Under the pieces are notes generated by a model that saw only the letters and a program-made list of their open reading frames with translations, was not told the origin of the DNA and did no database searches. 52,588 nucleotides of DNA, taken from Nocardia cyriacigeorgica NBRC 100375. GTDB taxonomy: Bacteria > Actinomycetota > Actinomycetes > Mycobacteriales > Mycobacteriaceae. The translations under genes were made by a program, and so were the position numbers. The DNA lies in assembly GCF_000308555.1 (NCBI RefSeq), contig NZ_BAFY01000170.1:1-52588 (forward strand). Reading direction: 5' to 3'. Position 1 is the first letter of the stretch, and the number at the start of each line of letters is the position of its first letter. Positions 1 through 10,936 of the stretch are shown piece by piece.

Positions 1-22
1 CCTTGACGAACGGATTAGCCAT
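1..22 (-). CDS. pspA: PspA/IM30 family protein, first codons only (cut by window start)
   Basis: The first 22 bases read on the minus strand as ATG followed by codons for A-N-P-F-V-K. I recall this as the invariant N-terminus of actinobacterial PspA (M. tuberculosis Rv2744c). A strong GGAGGCGGG ribosome site lies eight bases upstream of the ATG. PspA is a peripheral inner-membrane coiled-coil protein of the envelope-stress response, and in mycobacteria it lies directly downstream of clgR, as here. Only seven residues are visible, so the call rests on them plus the clgR neighbour. The 216 bases between this start and clgR contain no other gene that I can support. Confidence 0.8.
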
Positions 23-238
23 CGATTGATCCCGCCTCCATCTGCTGCGCCGCTGTGCGCGACTCCAGTGCGCGACCGTCACGCACCCGATATGTGCCTA
101 TCCTCCACCATGTGGCGCCTGGACCGGGCCAACCCAGCGAGTAGGTTCCGCCACGGTCCGCTTCCGCCGCCTATGACGAATCTATCCGCTCTTGCCGGTG
201 GCCCGCAGCGTTGCCACGGCACACCGCTGATTCGGGGC

Positions 239-679
239 TCATGCGCTCCTCACCAGAACCAGGGTGTCCGAACGCGGGGCAGGGATGACGATCCTGGTGT
301 CGCCGTCGATATGCGGGCGCACCTCGGCGCCGGCCACCGACATCGTGGCGGTGGCGGGTTCGGCGGACCCGGCCTCGGCCTCGTCCGCGAGCGCAGGCGC
401 CTCGGCCGGGCCCGCGGGCACCGCGACGGCAGGCTCACGCACATCGTCCACGCCCGCCATGATCGTGCTCACGTCCCACAGCACTCGCGACAACGGAACA
501 TCCAAGGCCTCGCAGATCGCGGCCAGCAGCTCACTGGAGGCCTCTTTGCGGCCTCGTTCGACCTCCGACAGATAGCCGAGGCTGACCCGCGCGGATGTGG
601 ACACCTCCCGCAGAGTTCGCTGCTGGGCGAGACGCGCACGCCGCAGACTGTCACCGATCGCTTCTCGCAGCAGCGTCAT
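239..679 (-). CDS. clgR: ClgR-type XRE transcriptional activator
   Basis: This 146-residue regulator has a Cro/CI helix-turn-helix at about residues 12-66, with the typical [11 protein letters not shown] recognition segment. Its C-terminal half is Ala/Pro-rich and low-complexity. The family (ClgR, Rv2745c) activates clp protease and envelope-stress genes, including the neighbouring pspA. I chose the ATG at 679, preceded by GAGGAGACC. The open frame runs on to 853, but the upstream part is Arg-rich, lacks family similarity and reaches into pncC. It sits in a minus-strand series pgsA-pncC-clgR-pspA, 109 bases after pncC. Confidence 0.93.
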   Translation of the reverse strand: MTLLREAIGDSLRRARLAQQRTLREVSTSARVSLGYLSEVERGRKEASSELLAAICEALDVPLSRVLWDVSTIMAGVDDVREPAVAVPAGPAEAPALADEAEAGSAEPATATMSVAGAEVRPHIDGDTRIVIPAPRSDTLVLVRSA

Positions 680-788
680 CTCGGTCTCCTCACTCCCTGT
701 CTCCAGGCGTCGGCGCGCATGCGCCGCTTTCTGGCACAACGTCCAGGTGCGTCCGGTTGGTTCCCGAGCGAGAGATCTCGCCGCGAAT

Positions 789-1292
789 TCAGCCCGCCGC
801 CGCCGGAGCCCGCACACATCGCAGGAGTTCGGCGACCGCCGTTCGAGCCGCACCGAGTCTGATGTTCCACCGGTCGCCGGACAGTTTCAACCGCATCACC
901 TCGGTATGCCCTGGACCGGCCACTCCGAGGAAGACCGTGCCGACCGGGTATCCGCCCTGCGGGTCCGGGCCGGCGACGCCGGTCAGGGCGACACCCCAGT
1001 CGGCGCCGCAGCGCGTGCGCGCGCCCACGGCCAGCTGTTCTGCGGTGCTGGCAGCCACCGGCCCTTCGGTGTCGAGCACTTCGGCGCCGACGCCGGCCAG
1101 GCTGTGTTTGAGGTCGGTGGCGTAGACCACCAGGCCGCCGCGCAGCACCGCACTGGCGCCGGGAACCCCGGCGATGGCCGCGCTGAGCAGGCCTGCGGTC
1201 AACGATTCGGCGGTGGCGACGGTCTGTCCGGCCGCGGCCAGCGCGGCCACCAGTTCGGCCGCGGGCACCTGCGGGGTGAGCGGATCGTTCAT
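789..1292 (-). CDS. pncC: CinA-family nicotinamide-nucleotide amidohydrolase (PncC)
   Basis: This 167-residue single-domain protein corresponds to the C-terminal CinA domain. Visible family motifs are T-A-E-S-L-T-A-G-L near residue 28, the S-A-V-L-R-G-G segment, and G-V-A-G-P with P-V-G-T-V in the centre. PncC deamidates nicotinamide mononucleotide to nicotinate mononucleotide in pyridine-nucleotide recycling. The N-terminal molybdopterin-binding-like domain of full-length CinA is absent, which is normal for this short form. The ATG at 1292 overlaps the pgsA stop as ATGA, so translation is probably coupled to pgsA. Confidence 0.92.
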   Translation of the reverse strand: MNDPLTPQVPAAELVAALAAAGQTVATAESLTAGLLSAAIAGVPGASAVLRGGLVVYATDLKHSLAGVGAEVLDTEGPVAASTAEQLAVGARTRCGADWGVALTGVAGPDPQGGYPVGTVFLGVAGPGHTEVMRLKLSGDRWNIRLGAARTAVAELLRCVRAPAAAG

Positions 1293-1945
1293 CCGCTGCG
1301 GTGACGGGGGGATCCGGCGAACCACACCCGGGCCGCCTGGCCGACGTAATCGAGCCCGGTGGCCACCGTCAGCACCAGCGCCAGCCACATCAGCGCCATC
1401 CCCGCGGTGGCGAATCCACCGGCCAGCGGCAGTACGAGCACCGCGATGGCCAGCGACTGCACCAGGGTCTTCAGCTTGCCGCCGCGACCGGCCGGGATGA
1501 CGCCGCGACGCACCACAACCAGCCGCAACAGTGTGATGCCGAGTTCACGGCCGCAGATCACGATCGTCATCCACCAGGCCAGATCACCCAGGATCGACAG
1601 CCCGATCAGCGCGGAACCGATGAGGGCCTTGTCGGCGATGGGATCGGCGAGTTTGCCGAAGTCGGTGACCAGACCGTATTTGCGGGCCAGTTGCCCGTCG
1701 AAGCGATCGGTGATCGCGGCAAGCCCGAACAGTGCCGCGGCGGTGATCCGCCACGCGGTGTCGTGACCGCCGCCGGCGAAGAGTGCCAGCACGAACAGCG
1801 GCACGAGCGCGATCCTGGCCATGGTCAGCACGTTCGCGATGTTCCACAGCGGAACAGCGGGCTCGGCGGGGGGCGGCACCAGACCCGGGCGCAGCGGCGC
1901 GGGACCGGACCAACCGCGATCCATTTCCTCGGGTTGCACGCTCAT
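1289..1945 (-). CDS. pgsA: CDP-diacylglycerol--glycerol-3-phosphate 3-phosphatidyltransferase
   Basis: This 218-residue integral membrane protein carries the CDP-alcohol phosphatidyltransferase signature: D-R-F-D-G-x-x-A-R, followed by G and then D-P-I-A-D, at about residues 83-109. About five to six hydrophobic segments follow the soluble N-terminus. It makes phosphatidylglycerol phosphate, the precursor of phosphatidylglycerol and cardiolipin. It is the first gene of the pgsA-pncC-clgR series and diverges from argA at 2056, leaving about 110 bases for both promoters. The order pgsA-cinA-clgR-pspA matches mycobacteria. The family could in principle be confused with pgsA paralogs, but context favours PgsA3. 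Confidence 0.92.
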   Translation of the reverse strand: MSVQPEEMDRGWSGPAPLRPGLVPPPAEPAVPLWNIANVLTMARIALVPLFVLALFAGGGHDTAWRITAAALFGLAAITDRFDGQLARKYGLVTDFGKLADPIADKALIGSALIGLSILGDLAWWMTIVICGRELGITLLRLVVVRRGVIPAGRGGKLKTLVQSLAIAVLVLPLAGGFATAGMALMWLALVLTVATGLDYVGQAARVWFAGSPRHRSG

Positions 1946-2055
1946 GGCCGCCTCTTGATCCAGTCGCGCTGCCCGGCGCGATGCGTTGAGCGGTACGACT
2001 GGGTGTGCGGCACATCTCCAGACTATCGGTAGCGGGGCCGACTACTGTGCACCCC

Positions 2056-2670
2056 ATGACCTCACGGGGACCACTGAGTGGTTCGACCAGCGACGCACCC
2101 GCCGCGGTGCCCGCCGATCCCGCAGGCGCGGCGCCGTCCGACGCGCCCGCCACCGCATCGGCAGGCTCGCCTGATCGTGTCCCGACGGTGCGCCGTGCCC
2201 GAACCTCCGACGTCCCCGCGATCAAAGCCCTGGTGGACGTCTATTCGGGCCGGATCCTGCTGGAAAAGAATCTGGTCAATCTCTACGAGGCCGTACAGGA
2301 ATTCTGGGTCGCCGAACAGGACGGCCGGCTGGTCGGCTGCGGCGCGCTGCACGTGTTGTGGGCGGATCTGGGTGAGGTCCGTACGGTCGCGGTGCACCCG
2401 GATGTGAAGGGCCAGGGTGTGGGCAAGCTCATCGTGCGCCGGCTGATCGAGGTGGCCAGGGAGCTGGAGCTGAGCCGGGTGTTCGTGCTGACCTTCGAGG
2501 TGGAGTTCTTCTCCAGGCACGGGTTCGTCGAGATCGATGGGACACCGGTGACGGCAGAGGTGTACGCCGAGATGTGCCGGTCCTACGACACCGGTGTCGC
2601 CGAATTCCTCGACCTCAGCTACGTCAAGCCGAACACCCTCGGCAACACTCGGATGCTGCTCACCCTCTGA
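2056..2670 (+). CDS. argA: Amino-acid N-acetyltransferase (GNAT, ArgA-type)
   Basis: This GNAT-fold protein closely resembles Rv2747 of M. tuberculosis as I recall it, including segments such as L-L-E-K-N-L-V, Y-E-A-V-Q-E-F-W-V-A-E and C-G-A-L-H-V-L-W. The acetyl-CoA loop reads V-K-G-Q-G-V-G-K at about residues 116-123. It catalyses N-acetylation of glutamate, the first step of arginine synthesis. I chose the ATG at 2056 (204 residues) because the first 35-40 residues before the conserved V-R-R-A-R-T-S-D are already a low-complexity Ala/Pro stretch. It is divergent from pgsA. Confidence 0.93.
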   Translation: MTSRGPLSGSTSDAPAAVPADPAGAAPSDAPATASAGSPDRVPTVRRARTSDVPAIKALVDVYSGRILLEKNLVNLYEAVQEFWVAEQDGRLVGCGALHVLWADLGEVRTVAVHPDVKGQGVGKLIVRRLIEVARELELSRVFVLTFEVEFFSRHGFVEIDGTPVTAEVYAEMCRSYDTGVAEFLDLSYVKPNTLGNTRMLLTL

Positions 2671-2707
2671 GCGGCTCCTGCCCACCTTCGACAGAAAGCG
2701 ATCCGAC

Positions 2708-2995
2708 GTGCCGCTGTTCGCCGTCCACTACACCTACACCGCCGAGACCGTGCCGGGTCGCGACGAGCATCGCCCCGAGCACCGCGGCTGGCTGGCCGAC
2801 CGGCTGGCCGAGGGCGCGCTGTTGACCAGCGGCCCGTATCCGGACGGCTCGGGTGCCCTGCTGGTGTTCCGGGCCGAGGACGAGCCCGCGCTGCGCGCAC
2901 TGCTGGCCGAGGACCCGTTCGCCCGGAAGGACCTGATCACCGAGGTTCGGGTGCAGGAATGGCTGCCCATCTTCGGAGCGATGAGCGAGGCCTGA
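2708..2995 (+). CDS. YciI-like family protein
   Basis: This 95-residue protein starts at a GTG (V-P-L-F-A-V-H-Y-T-Y). It has the YciI/ferredoxin-like alpha-beta fold pattern: a His-containing first strand, H-R-G-W-L-A-D-R-L helix, then S-G-P-Y-P-D-G-S-G-A-L and a C-terminal E-W-L-P-I-F. The conserved His and Asp of the family are present. Function is unknown; YCII domains have been linked to small-molecule dehydrohalogenase-like chemistry. An ATG at 2594 in the same frame would lie inside argA and was not used. It follows argA by 37 bases and converges on terC. Confidence 0.85.
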   Translation: MPLFAVHYTYTAETVPGRDEHRPEHRGWLADRLAEGALLTSGPYPDGSGALLVFRAEDEPALRALLAEDPFARKDLITEVRVQEWLPIFGAMSEA

Positions 2996-3000
2996 GCACC

Positions 3001-3034
3001 GGTGGCGCCGGCCCGCAAACGGACCGGCGCCACC
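3001..3034. terminator. Bidirectional hairpin between convergent yciI-like and terC genes
   Basis: A perfect 11-bp stem (GGTGGCGCCGG with CCGGCGCCACC) encloses a second 3-bp CCG/CGG stem with a CAAA loop. It fills the 48-base gap between two convergent genes. There is no long T tract on either side, so it may work as a factor-assisted or hairpin-only terminator for both. Confidence 0.6.
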
Positions 3035-3043
3035 TGGTTGCCG

Positions 3044-4030
3044 CTACTTTGCCGCTCGGTTGGTCTGCTTGGTACGCACCAGGCTCGCCACCGTCGCCAC
3101 CACCAGGATGCCGATGATGACCGACAGCGAGAACGCGGTGGAGATCTCCGGCACCGAGACGTGCTCACCGCCGTTGATGAACGGCAGCGTGTTCTCGTGC
3201 AGGGCGTGCAGCACCAGCTTCACACCGATGAAGGCCAGGATCGCCGAGAGCCCGTAGGACAGGTACACCAGCCGGTCGAGCAGTCCTCCGATCAGGAAGT
3301 ACAGCTGACGCAGGCCCATCAGCGCGAAGGCGTTGGCCACGAACACGATGTAGGGCTGTTCGGTCAGGCCGTAGATGGCGGGGATGGAGTCGAGCGCGAA
3401 CAGCAGGTCCGCGAAACCGATGGCCAGCAGTGCCAGCAGCATCGGGGTGACCGCGCGACGTCCGTTGATCTTGGTGAGCAGCTTGTCGCCGTCGTATTCG
3501 TCGGTGGTCGGCACCAGCTTCTTGGTCAGCGCGACGATGCGGCTGTCGCGTTTCTGTTCCTCCTCGACCTCGTGCCCGCTCTCCCGCAGCAGCTTGACCG
3601 CGGTGTAGACCAGGAACAGGCCGAACAGGTAGAACACCCAGCTGAACGCGCTGATCGCGGCGGCGCCGACGGCGATGAACACACCGCGCATGACCAATGC
3701 CACCACGATGCCGATGAGCAGCACTTTCTGCTGGTACATCCGGGGCACCGCGAAGGTGGACATGATGATCAGGAACACGAACAGGTTGTCCACCGAGAGC
3801 GCCTTCTCGGTGACGAAGCCCGCGTAGTACTCCCCGGCGAAGGTCCCGCCCCACTTCCAGGCGATGAAGCCACCGAAGGCCAGCGCGAGGCCGATGTAGA
3901 CCGCCGACCAGAAGGCGGACTCGCGGAAGGTCGGCTCGTGCGGGGTGCGTACGTGGGCGAAGAAGTCGAAGACGAACAAACCGAGGATCACCGCGACGGT
4001 GATCCCCCACTCCAGCGCGGTCACCTGCAC
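3044..4030 (-). CDS. TerC family integral membrane protein
   Basis: This 328-residue protein has the TerC fold, about eight to nine membrane segments. The conserved acidic membrane motif reads E-K-A-L-S-V-D-N-L-F-V-F near residue 75, and a second copy, F-A-L-D-S-I-P-A, lies around residue 215. A cytoplasmic charged loop is at about 150-190. TerC/Alx proteins export metals such as Mn2+ or assist metal loading during membrane-protein export; the exact substrate cannot be read here. The start is GTG at 4030 with a GGAG six bases upstream. I see no yybP-ykoY-type manganese riboswitch in the leader, but could not fold it. Confidence 0.9.
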   Translation of the reverse strand: MQVTALEWGITVAVILGLFVFDFFAHVRTPHEPTFRESAFWSAVYIGLALAFGGFIAWKWGGTFAGEYYAGFVTEKALSVDNLFVFLIIMSTFAVPRMYQQKVLLIGIVVALVMRGVFIAVGAAAISAFSWVFYLFGLFLVYTAVKLLRESGHEVEEEQKRDSRIVALTKKLVPTTDEYDGDKLLTKINGRRAVTPMLLALLAIGFADLLFALDSIPAIYGLTEQPYIVFVANAFALMGLRQLYFLIGGLLDRLVYLSYGLSAILAFIGVKLVLHALHENTLPFINGGEHVSVPEISTAFSLSVIIGILVVATVASLVRTKQTNRAAK

Positions 4031-4404
4031 GGTGCGCTCCGATCGGCAGTAAGACTCATGTCGTCAATCATGCCCGATTTGCCCGATTCACTCGGCTTGC
4101 GGGTTGGTTGCTCACCATGATTTCACATCCCGCGCAGGTCACCGCGCCCCGTGAGGTTCGTCTCGCGGACGCGTCCCCGCAGACCCGTCGGGCTATCGCA
4201 CGACGAGGCTCGGGCCGCCGGAGGCGAACACCCGGGGGGCCCGCTGCCGCGCACGGGCCACGATCCACCGCCGCACAGGCATTTCCATCTAGGCAAATCA
4301 TTCACCGCCGAAAAGGTCTTTTCCGGAACATTATTCGGGTGCTACCGTGGTATCCGTCATCGAAACCACTCACGTACCAATACCTCAGGCGAAAGGCCGG
4401 AATC
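4031..4404. other. Intergenic region upstream of terC and a small gene
   Basis: This stretch has no gene I can support. The left half (to about 4260) is very GC-rich. The right half (4280-4400) is AT-richer and holds an imperfect palindrome, CCGAAAAG-gt-CTTTTcCGG at 4309-4327, immediately upstream of the proposed promoter of the 42-residue ORF. It separates divergent transcription of terC (minus) from the small gene (plus). Confidence 0.5.
4320..4348 (+). promoter_or_regulatory. Candidate promoter of the 42-residue ORF
   Basis: An extended -10 element, TGC-TACCGT, lies at 4340-4348. The hexamer TTTCCG sits 17 bases upstream as a poor -35. TACCGT-type -10 boxes with an upstream TG are common in actinobacteria. 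The predicted start point is about 50 bases before the ATG at 4405. Assignment is by eye. Confidence 0.4.
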
Positions 4405-4533
4405 ATGAACGTGCAGCGCATTCACGAGCGGCAGATGCGCCGGCTCGGCGTCGCACGCCGAGCCGGTGAATTCGCCATGCCCGAGGCCGTGCTGAACTGC
4501 GACAGTCTCGCTCGCACCCGGAGCAGCCCCTAG
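4405..4533 (+). CDS. Possible small basic protein, 42 residues
   Basis: This short ORF begins at an ATG preceded by GAAAGG eight bases upstream. It ends in TAG 22 bases before a strong intrinsic terminator, and a plausible extended -10 promoter lies upstream. So a discrete transcription unit is present. The product is strongly basic in its first half (I-H-E-R-Q-M-R-R-L-G-V-A-R-R) and has one Cys near the C-terminus. There is no signal peptide or membrane segment. I do not recognise the family. The transcript could instead be a small RNA with the ORF incidental. Confidence 0.5.
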   Translation: MNVQRIHERQMRRLGVARRAGEFAMPEAVLNCDSLARTRSSP

Positions 4534-4555
4534 CCGGACCATGCCGGATCCGGCA

Positions 4556-4595
4556 GGGGCCATTCCAGGGCGAAAGCCAGGAATGGCCCCTTTTT
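4556..4595 (+). terminator. Strong intrinsic terminator after the 42-residue ORF
   Basis: The 11-bp stem GGGGCCATTCC/GGAATGGCCCC encloses an inner GGC-GAAA-GCC tetraloop hairpin and is followed by TTTTT at 4591-4595. This is the clearest intrinsic terminator in the window on the plus strand. Confidence 0.9.
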
Positions 4596-4699
4596 CGTGC
4601 CTATTCGTATTCGCACGACAAATTGCAGCCCGTTGCCCGGCCGATAAACCGGACGAATTCTACGGGTGCGGTCGATTCGGGAATTGTCATGCGTTTTTC

Positions 4700-4772
4700 G
4701 CGCTCGTAGCTCAACGGACAGAGCATCTGACTACGACTCAGAAGGCTGGGGGTTCGAATCCTCCCGAGCGCA
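4700..4772 (+). tRNA. tRNA-Arg (anticodon ACG)
   Basis: A complete 73-base cloverleaf is visible. The acceptor stem is GCGCTCG (4700-4706) with CGAGCGC (4765-4771) and discriminator A. The D arm is GCTC/GAGC, the anticodon stem TCTGA/TCAGA with loop CTACGAC giving anticodon ACG, and the T arm GGGGG/CCTCC around TTCGAAT. The 3' CCA is not encoded, as is common in actinobacteria. Confidence 0.97.
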
Positions 4773-4776
4773 CACC

Positions 4777-4802
4777 GGCCGAGTGCCGTCCAGCACTCGG
4801 CC
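4777..4802 (+). terminator. Perfect hairpin after tRNA-Arg
   Basis: A 10-bp perfect stem (GGCCGAGTGC with GCACTCGGCC) with a six-base loop starts four bases after the tRNA. No T tract follows. It probably terminates or marks processing of the tRNA transcript. Confidence 0.55.
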
Positions 4803-4805
4803 CGT

Positions 4806-4872
4806 GGCTCACGCAGGTTGCCGCCGGGGTCTCATAAGCCCCGGTCGCGTGGTTCGACTCCACGGTGAGCTC
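4806..4872 (+). pseudogene. tRNA-Met(CAT)-like sequence with a truncated D arm
   Basis: The anticodon stem GGGGT/GCCCC with loop CTCATAA gives anticodon CAT. The T arm CGTGG/CCACG with loop TTCGACT is intact. The ends GGCTCAC (4806-4812) and GTGAGCT (4865-4871) can pair as a 7-bp acceptor with one G-U pair. The space for the D arm is only 13 bases and holds at most GCA-GGT-TGC. It is either a decayed elongator tRNA-Met copy or a tRNA with a minimal D arm. It lies directly after tRNA-Arg. Confidence 0.6.
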
Positions 4873-4959
4873 CGACGGAGGTCACTCCTCGTCCGATCCC
4901 GCCTGCGGTCCAAGCGAGCGGATCGGCCAGAGCAAACCTTCCGGACAAGAGCCCGCCGA

Positions 4960-7587
4960 TCAGTCCTGCGCCTCCGCCGGCGGCTCGTCGCCACCACCGC
5001 GAATCGACCACAGCAGCCCTTCGAGCTCATCCGGTTTCACCAGCACGTCACGCGCTTTGGAGCCCTCGCTCGGACCCACCACATTGCGGGTCTCCATCAG
5101 GTCCATGAGCCGGCCCGCCTTGGCGAACCCGACCCGCAGCTTGCGCTGCAACATCGAGGTGGAACCGAACTGTGAGGTGACCACCAGCTCCACCGCCTGC
5201 AAGAACAGGTCGAGATCGTCGCCGATGTCGGGATCGACGTCCTTCTTCTCCCCCGCCTTAGCCGCGGTGACGCCCTCGGTGTACTCGGGTTCGGCCTGGT
5301 TCTTGGTGAACTCGACGACGGCGTGGATCTCTTCGTCGCTGATGTAGGCACCCTGCAGACGGGTCGGCTTGCCGGCACCCATCGGCAGGAACAGGCCGTC
5401 GCCCATACCGATCAGTTTCTCCGCGCCCGGCTGGTCGAGGATGACACGCGAATCGGTGAGCGAGGAGGTCGCGAACGCCAGCCGCGAGGGCACATTGGTC
5501 TTGATCAGGCCGGTCACCACGTCGACCGACGGGCGCTGGGTCGCCAGCACCAGGTGGATGCCCGCCGCGCGCGCCTTCTGGGTGATCCGCACGATGGCGT
5601 CTTCGACGTCACGCGGCGCGGTCATCATCAGGTCGGCCAGCTCGTCGACGATGGCCAGAATGTAGGGGTACGGCCGGTAGACCCGTGCGCTGCCCAGCGG
5701 CGCGGTGATCGCACCGGACTTCACCTTCTTGTTGAAGTCGTCGATATGACGGACCTTGTTGGCCTGCATGTCCTGATAGCGCTGCTCCATCTCCTCCACC
5801 AGCCAGGCCAGCGCGGCCGCCGCCTTCTTGGGCTGGGTGATGATGGGCGTGATCAGGTGCGGAATGCCCTCGTAGGGGGTCAGTTCCACCATCTTCGGGT
5901 CGATCAGGATCATCCTGACCTCCTCCGGGGTGGCCCGCTGCAGCAGCGACACCAGCATCGAGTTCACGAAGCTCGACTTACCGGAGCCGGTGGAACCGGC
6001 CACCAGCAGATGCGGCATCTTCGCCAGGTTCGCCGCCAGGAATTCACCTTCGATGTTCTTGCCGAGCCCGATCACCAGTGGATGGTGATCGTTGCGGGTC
6101 GAGGGGGCCTTGAGCACGTCGGCGAGGCGGACGAGTTCGCGGTCCGAGTTGGGCACCTCGATGCCGACGGCCGACTTGCCGGGAATCGGCGCGAGCAGGC
6201 GGACGTTCTCGGTGGCGACCGCATAGGCGATATTGCGGGCGAGGGCGGTGATCTTCTCGACCTTCACGCCCGGGCCGAGTTCGACCTCGTAGCGGGTGAC
6301 CGTCGGCCCGCGCACGAAACCGGTGACCGCGGCGTCGATCTTGAACTGCACCAGCACCTCGGTGATCGCCTCGATCATCGATTCGTTGGCGGCACTGCGC
6401 TTCTTGGGCAGTTCACCGTCGGTGAGCAGACTCATCGGCGGCAGCGTGTAATCGCCTTCGATCACCCGGTCGGTGACGAACTCCGGTTCCTTCGGCGGCG
6501 GCGGCGTCTGATCGACGGCCTTGGCCGGCTTCGGCTTGGGTTTCGGCTTGGCCGGTTCGGCCGGGACTTCGGTGGCGATCGGCTTGGCGTCGCGCAGCGG
6601 CGGTTCGCCCAGCGATTCGGTGACGGCGTCGGATCCGGCGAACTCGTCGGTCGGATAGTTCTCCTCGGGTGTGCGGCCGCGTCGACGGGAACCGCCGCGA
6701 GTGAGCGGGAATCCGTCCTCGTCGTAGCCACCGGAGGCGAATTCGGGGTCATAGTCGTCGTATTCGTCGCCGCCGCTGGCGGTGCCGAAGTAGTGCCGGA
6801 ACAGCGCGGGCACCTCACGCACGGTGGTGCCGGTGACCAGCAGCACGCCGAAGACGATGGCCAGCAACAGGATCGGCACCGACAGCCAGGCCGTCAGCCC
6901 GTCGGTGAGTGGGCCGCCGACCACGAACCCGACGAAACCGGCGGCGCGCGAACGTCCGTGCGCGTCGGTCGGTGCGCCTGCGGCGATGTGCCAGAGCCCG
7001 AGCATCGGCAGCCCGACGAGCAAGCCGCCGAGCACCAGCCGGGGCCGGATCTCCGGATGTGGTTCGGTGCGCATCAGCACCAGGGCGATACCGGCCGCCA
7101 CGAACGGCAATGCGGCCGAAGCCGATCCGGACACCGCGCGGATCGCGTCTTCGACGAAGTGCCCGATCGGGCCGCCGGCCGAGAGCCAGACCGCCGCCGC
7201 GATGACGCCGCTGAGCGCGATCAACGCCAGCGCGATCCCGTCGCGGCGGTGCCCGTGTTCGATCTCCCCCGCCCGGCTGAGCGTGCGGGTGGTGGCGCCC
7301 AGTCCGCGTGCCAGCATGGTCCAGCCACCGCTGATCCCACGCCCGATGACCGCCAGTGGTGCGGTGTTGGATCGGGTGTGCGCCGGGCGGCGCGCGCCAG
7401 AGGCTCGAACCCGGCCTGCCGAAGCGCGACCGCGGGCCGCCGAGGTGCGGCCGCGGGCGGCCGAACCGGTGCGAGTCGCCGAACGAGATGGGTTCGTCGC
7501 CGAACGAGTGGAGGCCGCCGTTGTCCGCCCCCGTGCCGATCCCGCCCGCGCACGTGTCGTAGTGGTGCTGCGGGACTTACCTGCCAT
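4960..7587 (-). CDS. ftsK: DNA translocase FtsK/SpoIIIE
   Basis: This 875-residue protein is close to the mycobacterial length. A basic, Ser/Arg/Thr-rich N-terminal tail (1-75) is followed by about four membrane segments (115-255). A charged, Pro/Lys-rich linker (270-370) leads to the motor: Walker A G-S-T-G-S-G-K-S at 531-538 and Walker B with V-D-E-L-A-D in the A-I-V-D-E region. The winged-helix gamma domain (about 810-865) contains T-S-Q-F-G-S-T-S-M-L-Q-R and should read KOPS-type polarity sequences. FtsK pumps DNA at the septum and activates XerCD resolution. It is a single-gene unit, read towards the tRNA region. Confidence 0.97.
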   Translation of the reverse strand: MAGKSRSTTTTRARAGSARGRTTAASTRSATNPSRSATRTGSAARGRTSAARGRASAGRVRASGARRPAHTRSNTAPLAVIGRGISGGWTMLARGLGATTRTLSRAGEIEHGHRRDGIALALIALSGVIAAAVWLSAGGPIGHFVEDAIRAVSGSASAALPFVAAGIALVLMRTEPHPEIRPRLVLGGLLVGLPMLGLWHIAAGAPTDAHGRSRAAGFVGFVVGGPLTDGLTAWLSVPILLLAIVFGVLLVTGTTVREVPALFRHYFGTASGGDEYDDYDPEFASGGYDEDGFPLTRGGSRRRGRTPEENYPTDEFAGSDAVTESLGEPPLRDAKPIATEVPAEPAKPKPKPKPAKAVDQTPPPPKEPEFVTDRVIEGDYTLPPMSLLTDGELPKKRSAANESMIEAITEVLVQFKIDAAVTGFVRGPTVTRYEVELGPGVKVEKITALARNIAYAVATENVRLLAPIPGKSAVGIEVPNSDRELVRLADVLKAPSTRNDHHPLVIGLGKNIEGEFLAANLAKMPHLLVAGSTGSGKSSFVNSMLVSLLQRATPEEVRMILIDPKMVELTPYEGIPHLITPIITQPKKAAAALAWLVEEMEQRYQDMQANKVRHIDDFNKKVKSGAITAPLGSARVYRPYPYILAIVDELADLMMTAPRDVEDAIVRITQKARAAGIHLVLATQRPSVDVVTGLIKTNVPSRLAFATSSLTDSRVILDQPGAEKLIGMGDGLFLPMGAGKPTRLQGAYISDEEIHAVVEFTKNQAEPEYTEGVTAAKAGEKKDVDPDIGDDLDLFLQAVELVVTSQFGSTSMLQRKLRVGFAKAGRLMDLMETRNVVGPSEGSKARDVLVKPDELEGLLWSIRGGGDEPPAEAQD

Positions 7588-7753
7588 GACCTCAGGCTAG
7601 CCGCAAACGCACCATCTGGACCATCCGCAACACTGGTATCGCCTGTAACTTGTGCTGATGAGCGGGGCGAATGCCCAGGTGATGCGGTTCATCATGCACC
7701 CGACCGCGACGCGGGACACGCCGACACACCGACGCCGTCATGCGGTCGGCAAC

Positions 7754-7789
7754 AGAAAACCCGCCGGACGACCGCTCGTCCGGCGGGTT
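7754..7789 (-). terminator. Intrinsic terminator of the dapA-rnj operon
   Basis: A perfect 14-bp stem at 7758-7771/7776-7789 with a four-base loop lies 12 bases beyond the rnj stop. Read on the minus strand it ends in GGGTTTTC, giving a short T run. Confidence 0.85.
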
Positions 7790-7801
7790 CCACCGCGAGA
7801 T

Positions 7802-10785
<2,984 letters not shown>

Positions 10786-10907
10786 TCATGGTCAGAAAGG
10801 CTACCCGGTCCGGGTCACACCCTCGACACCCTCGTCGCCGTTCGGAGACGGCGGGCACATGATACCCGTCTCATGGCGGCTTGGTGACGTCAGATCGTTG
10901 CTTGAAA

Positions 10908-10936
10908 GACATCATTGGTGGCGTCACACTGATGTC
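10908..10936 (+). promoter_or_regulatory. Inverted repeat before the HicB-like gene, possible operator
   Basis: GACATCA at 10908-10914 and TGATGTC at 10930-10936 form a perfect 7-bp inverted repeat with a 15-base spacer. The repeat ends at the base before the ATG. A separate TGACGTCA palindrome lies at 10885-10892. The position fits autoregulation by the ribbon-helix-helix protein encoded downstream. Confidence 0.45.

Noticed and set aside
4031..4130. Possible yybP-ykoY manganese riboswitch before terC
   Set aside because: I could not find the conserved metal-binding loop sequences of that riboswitch in the leader.
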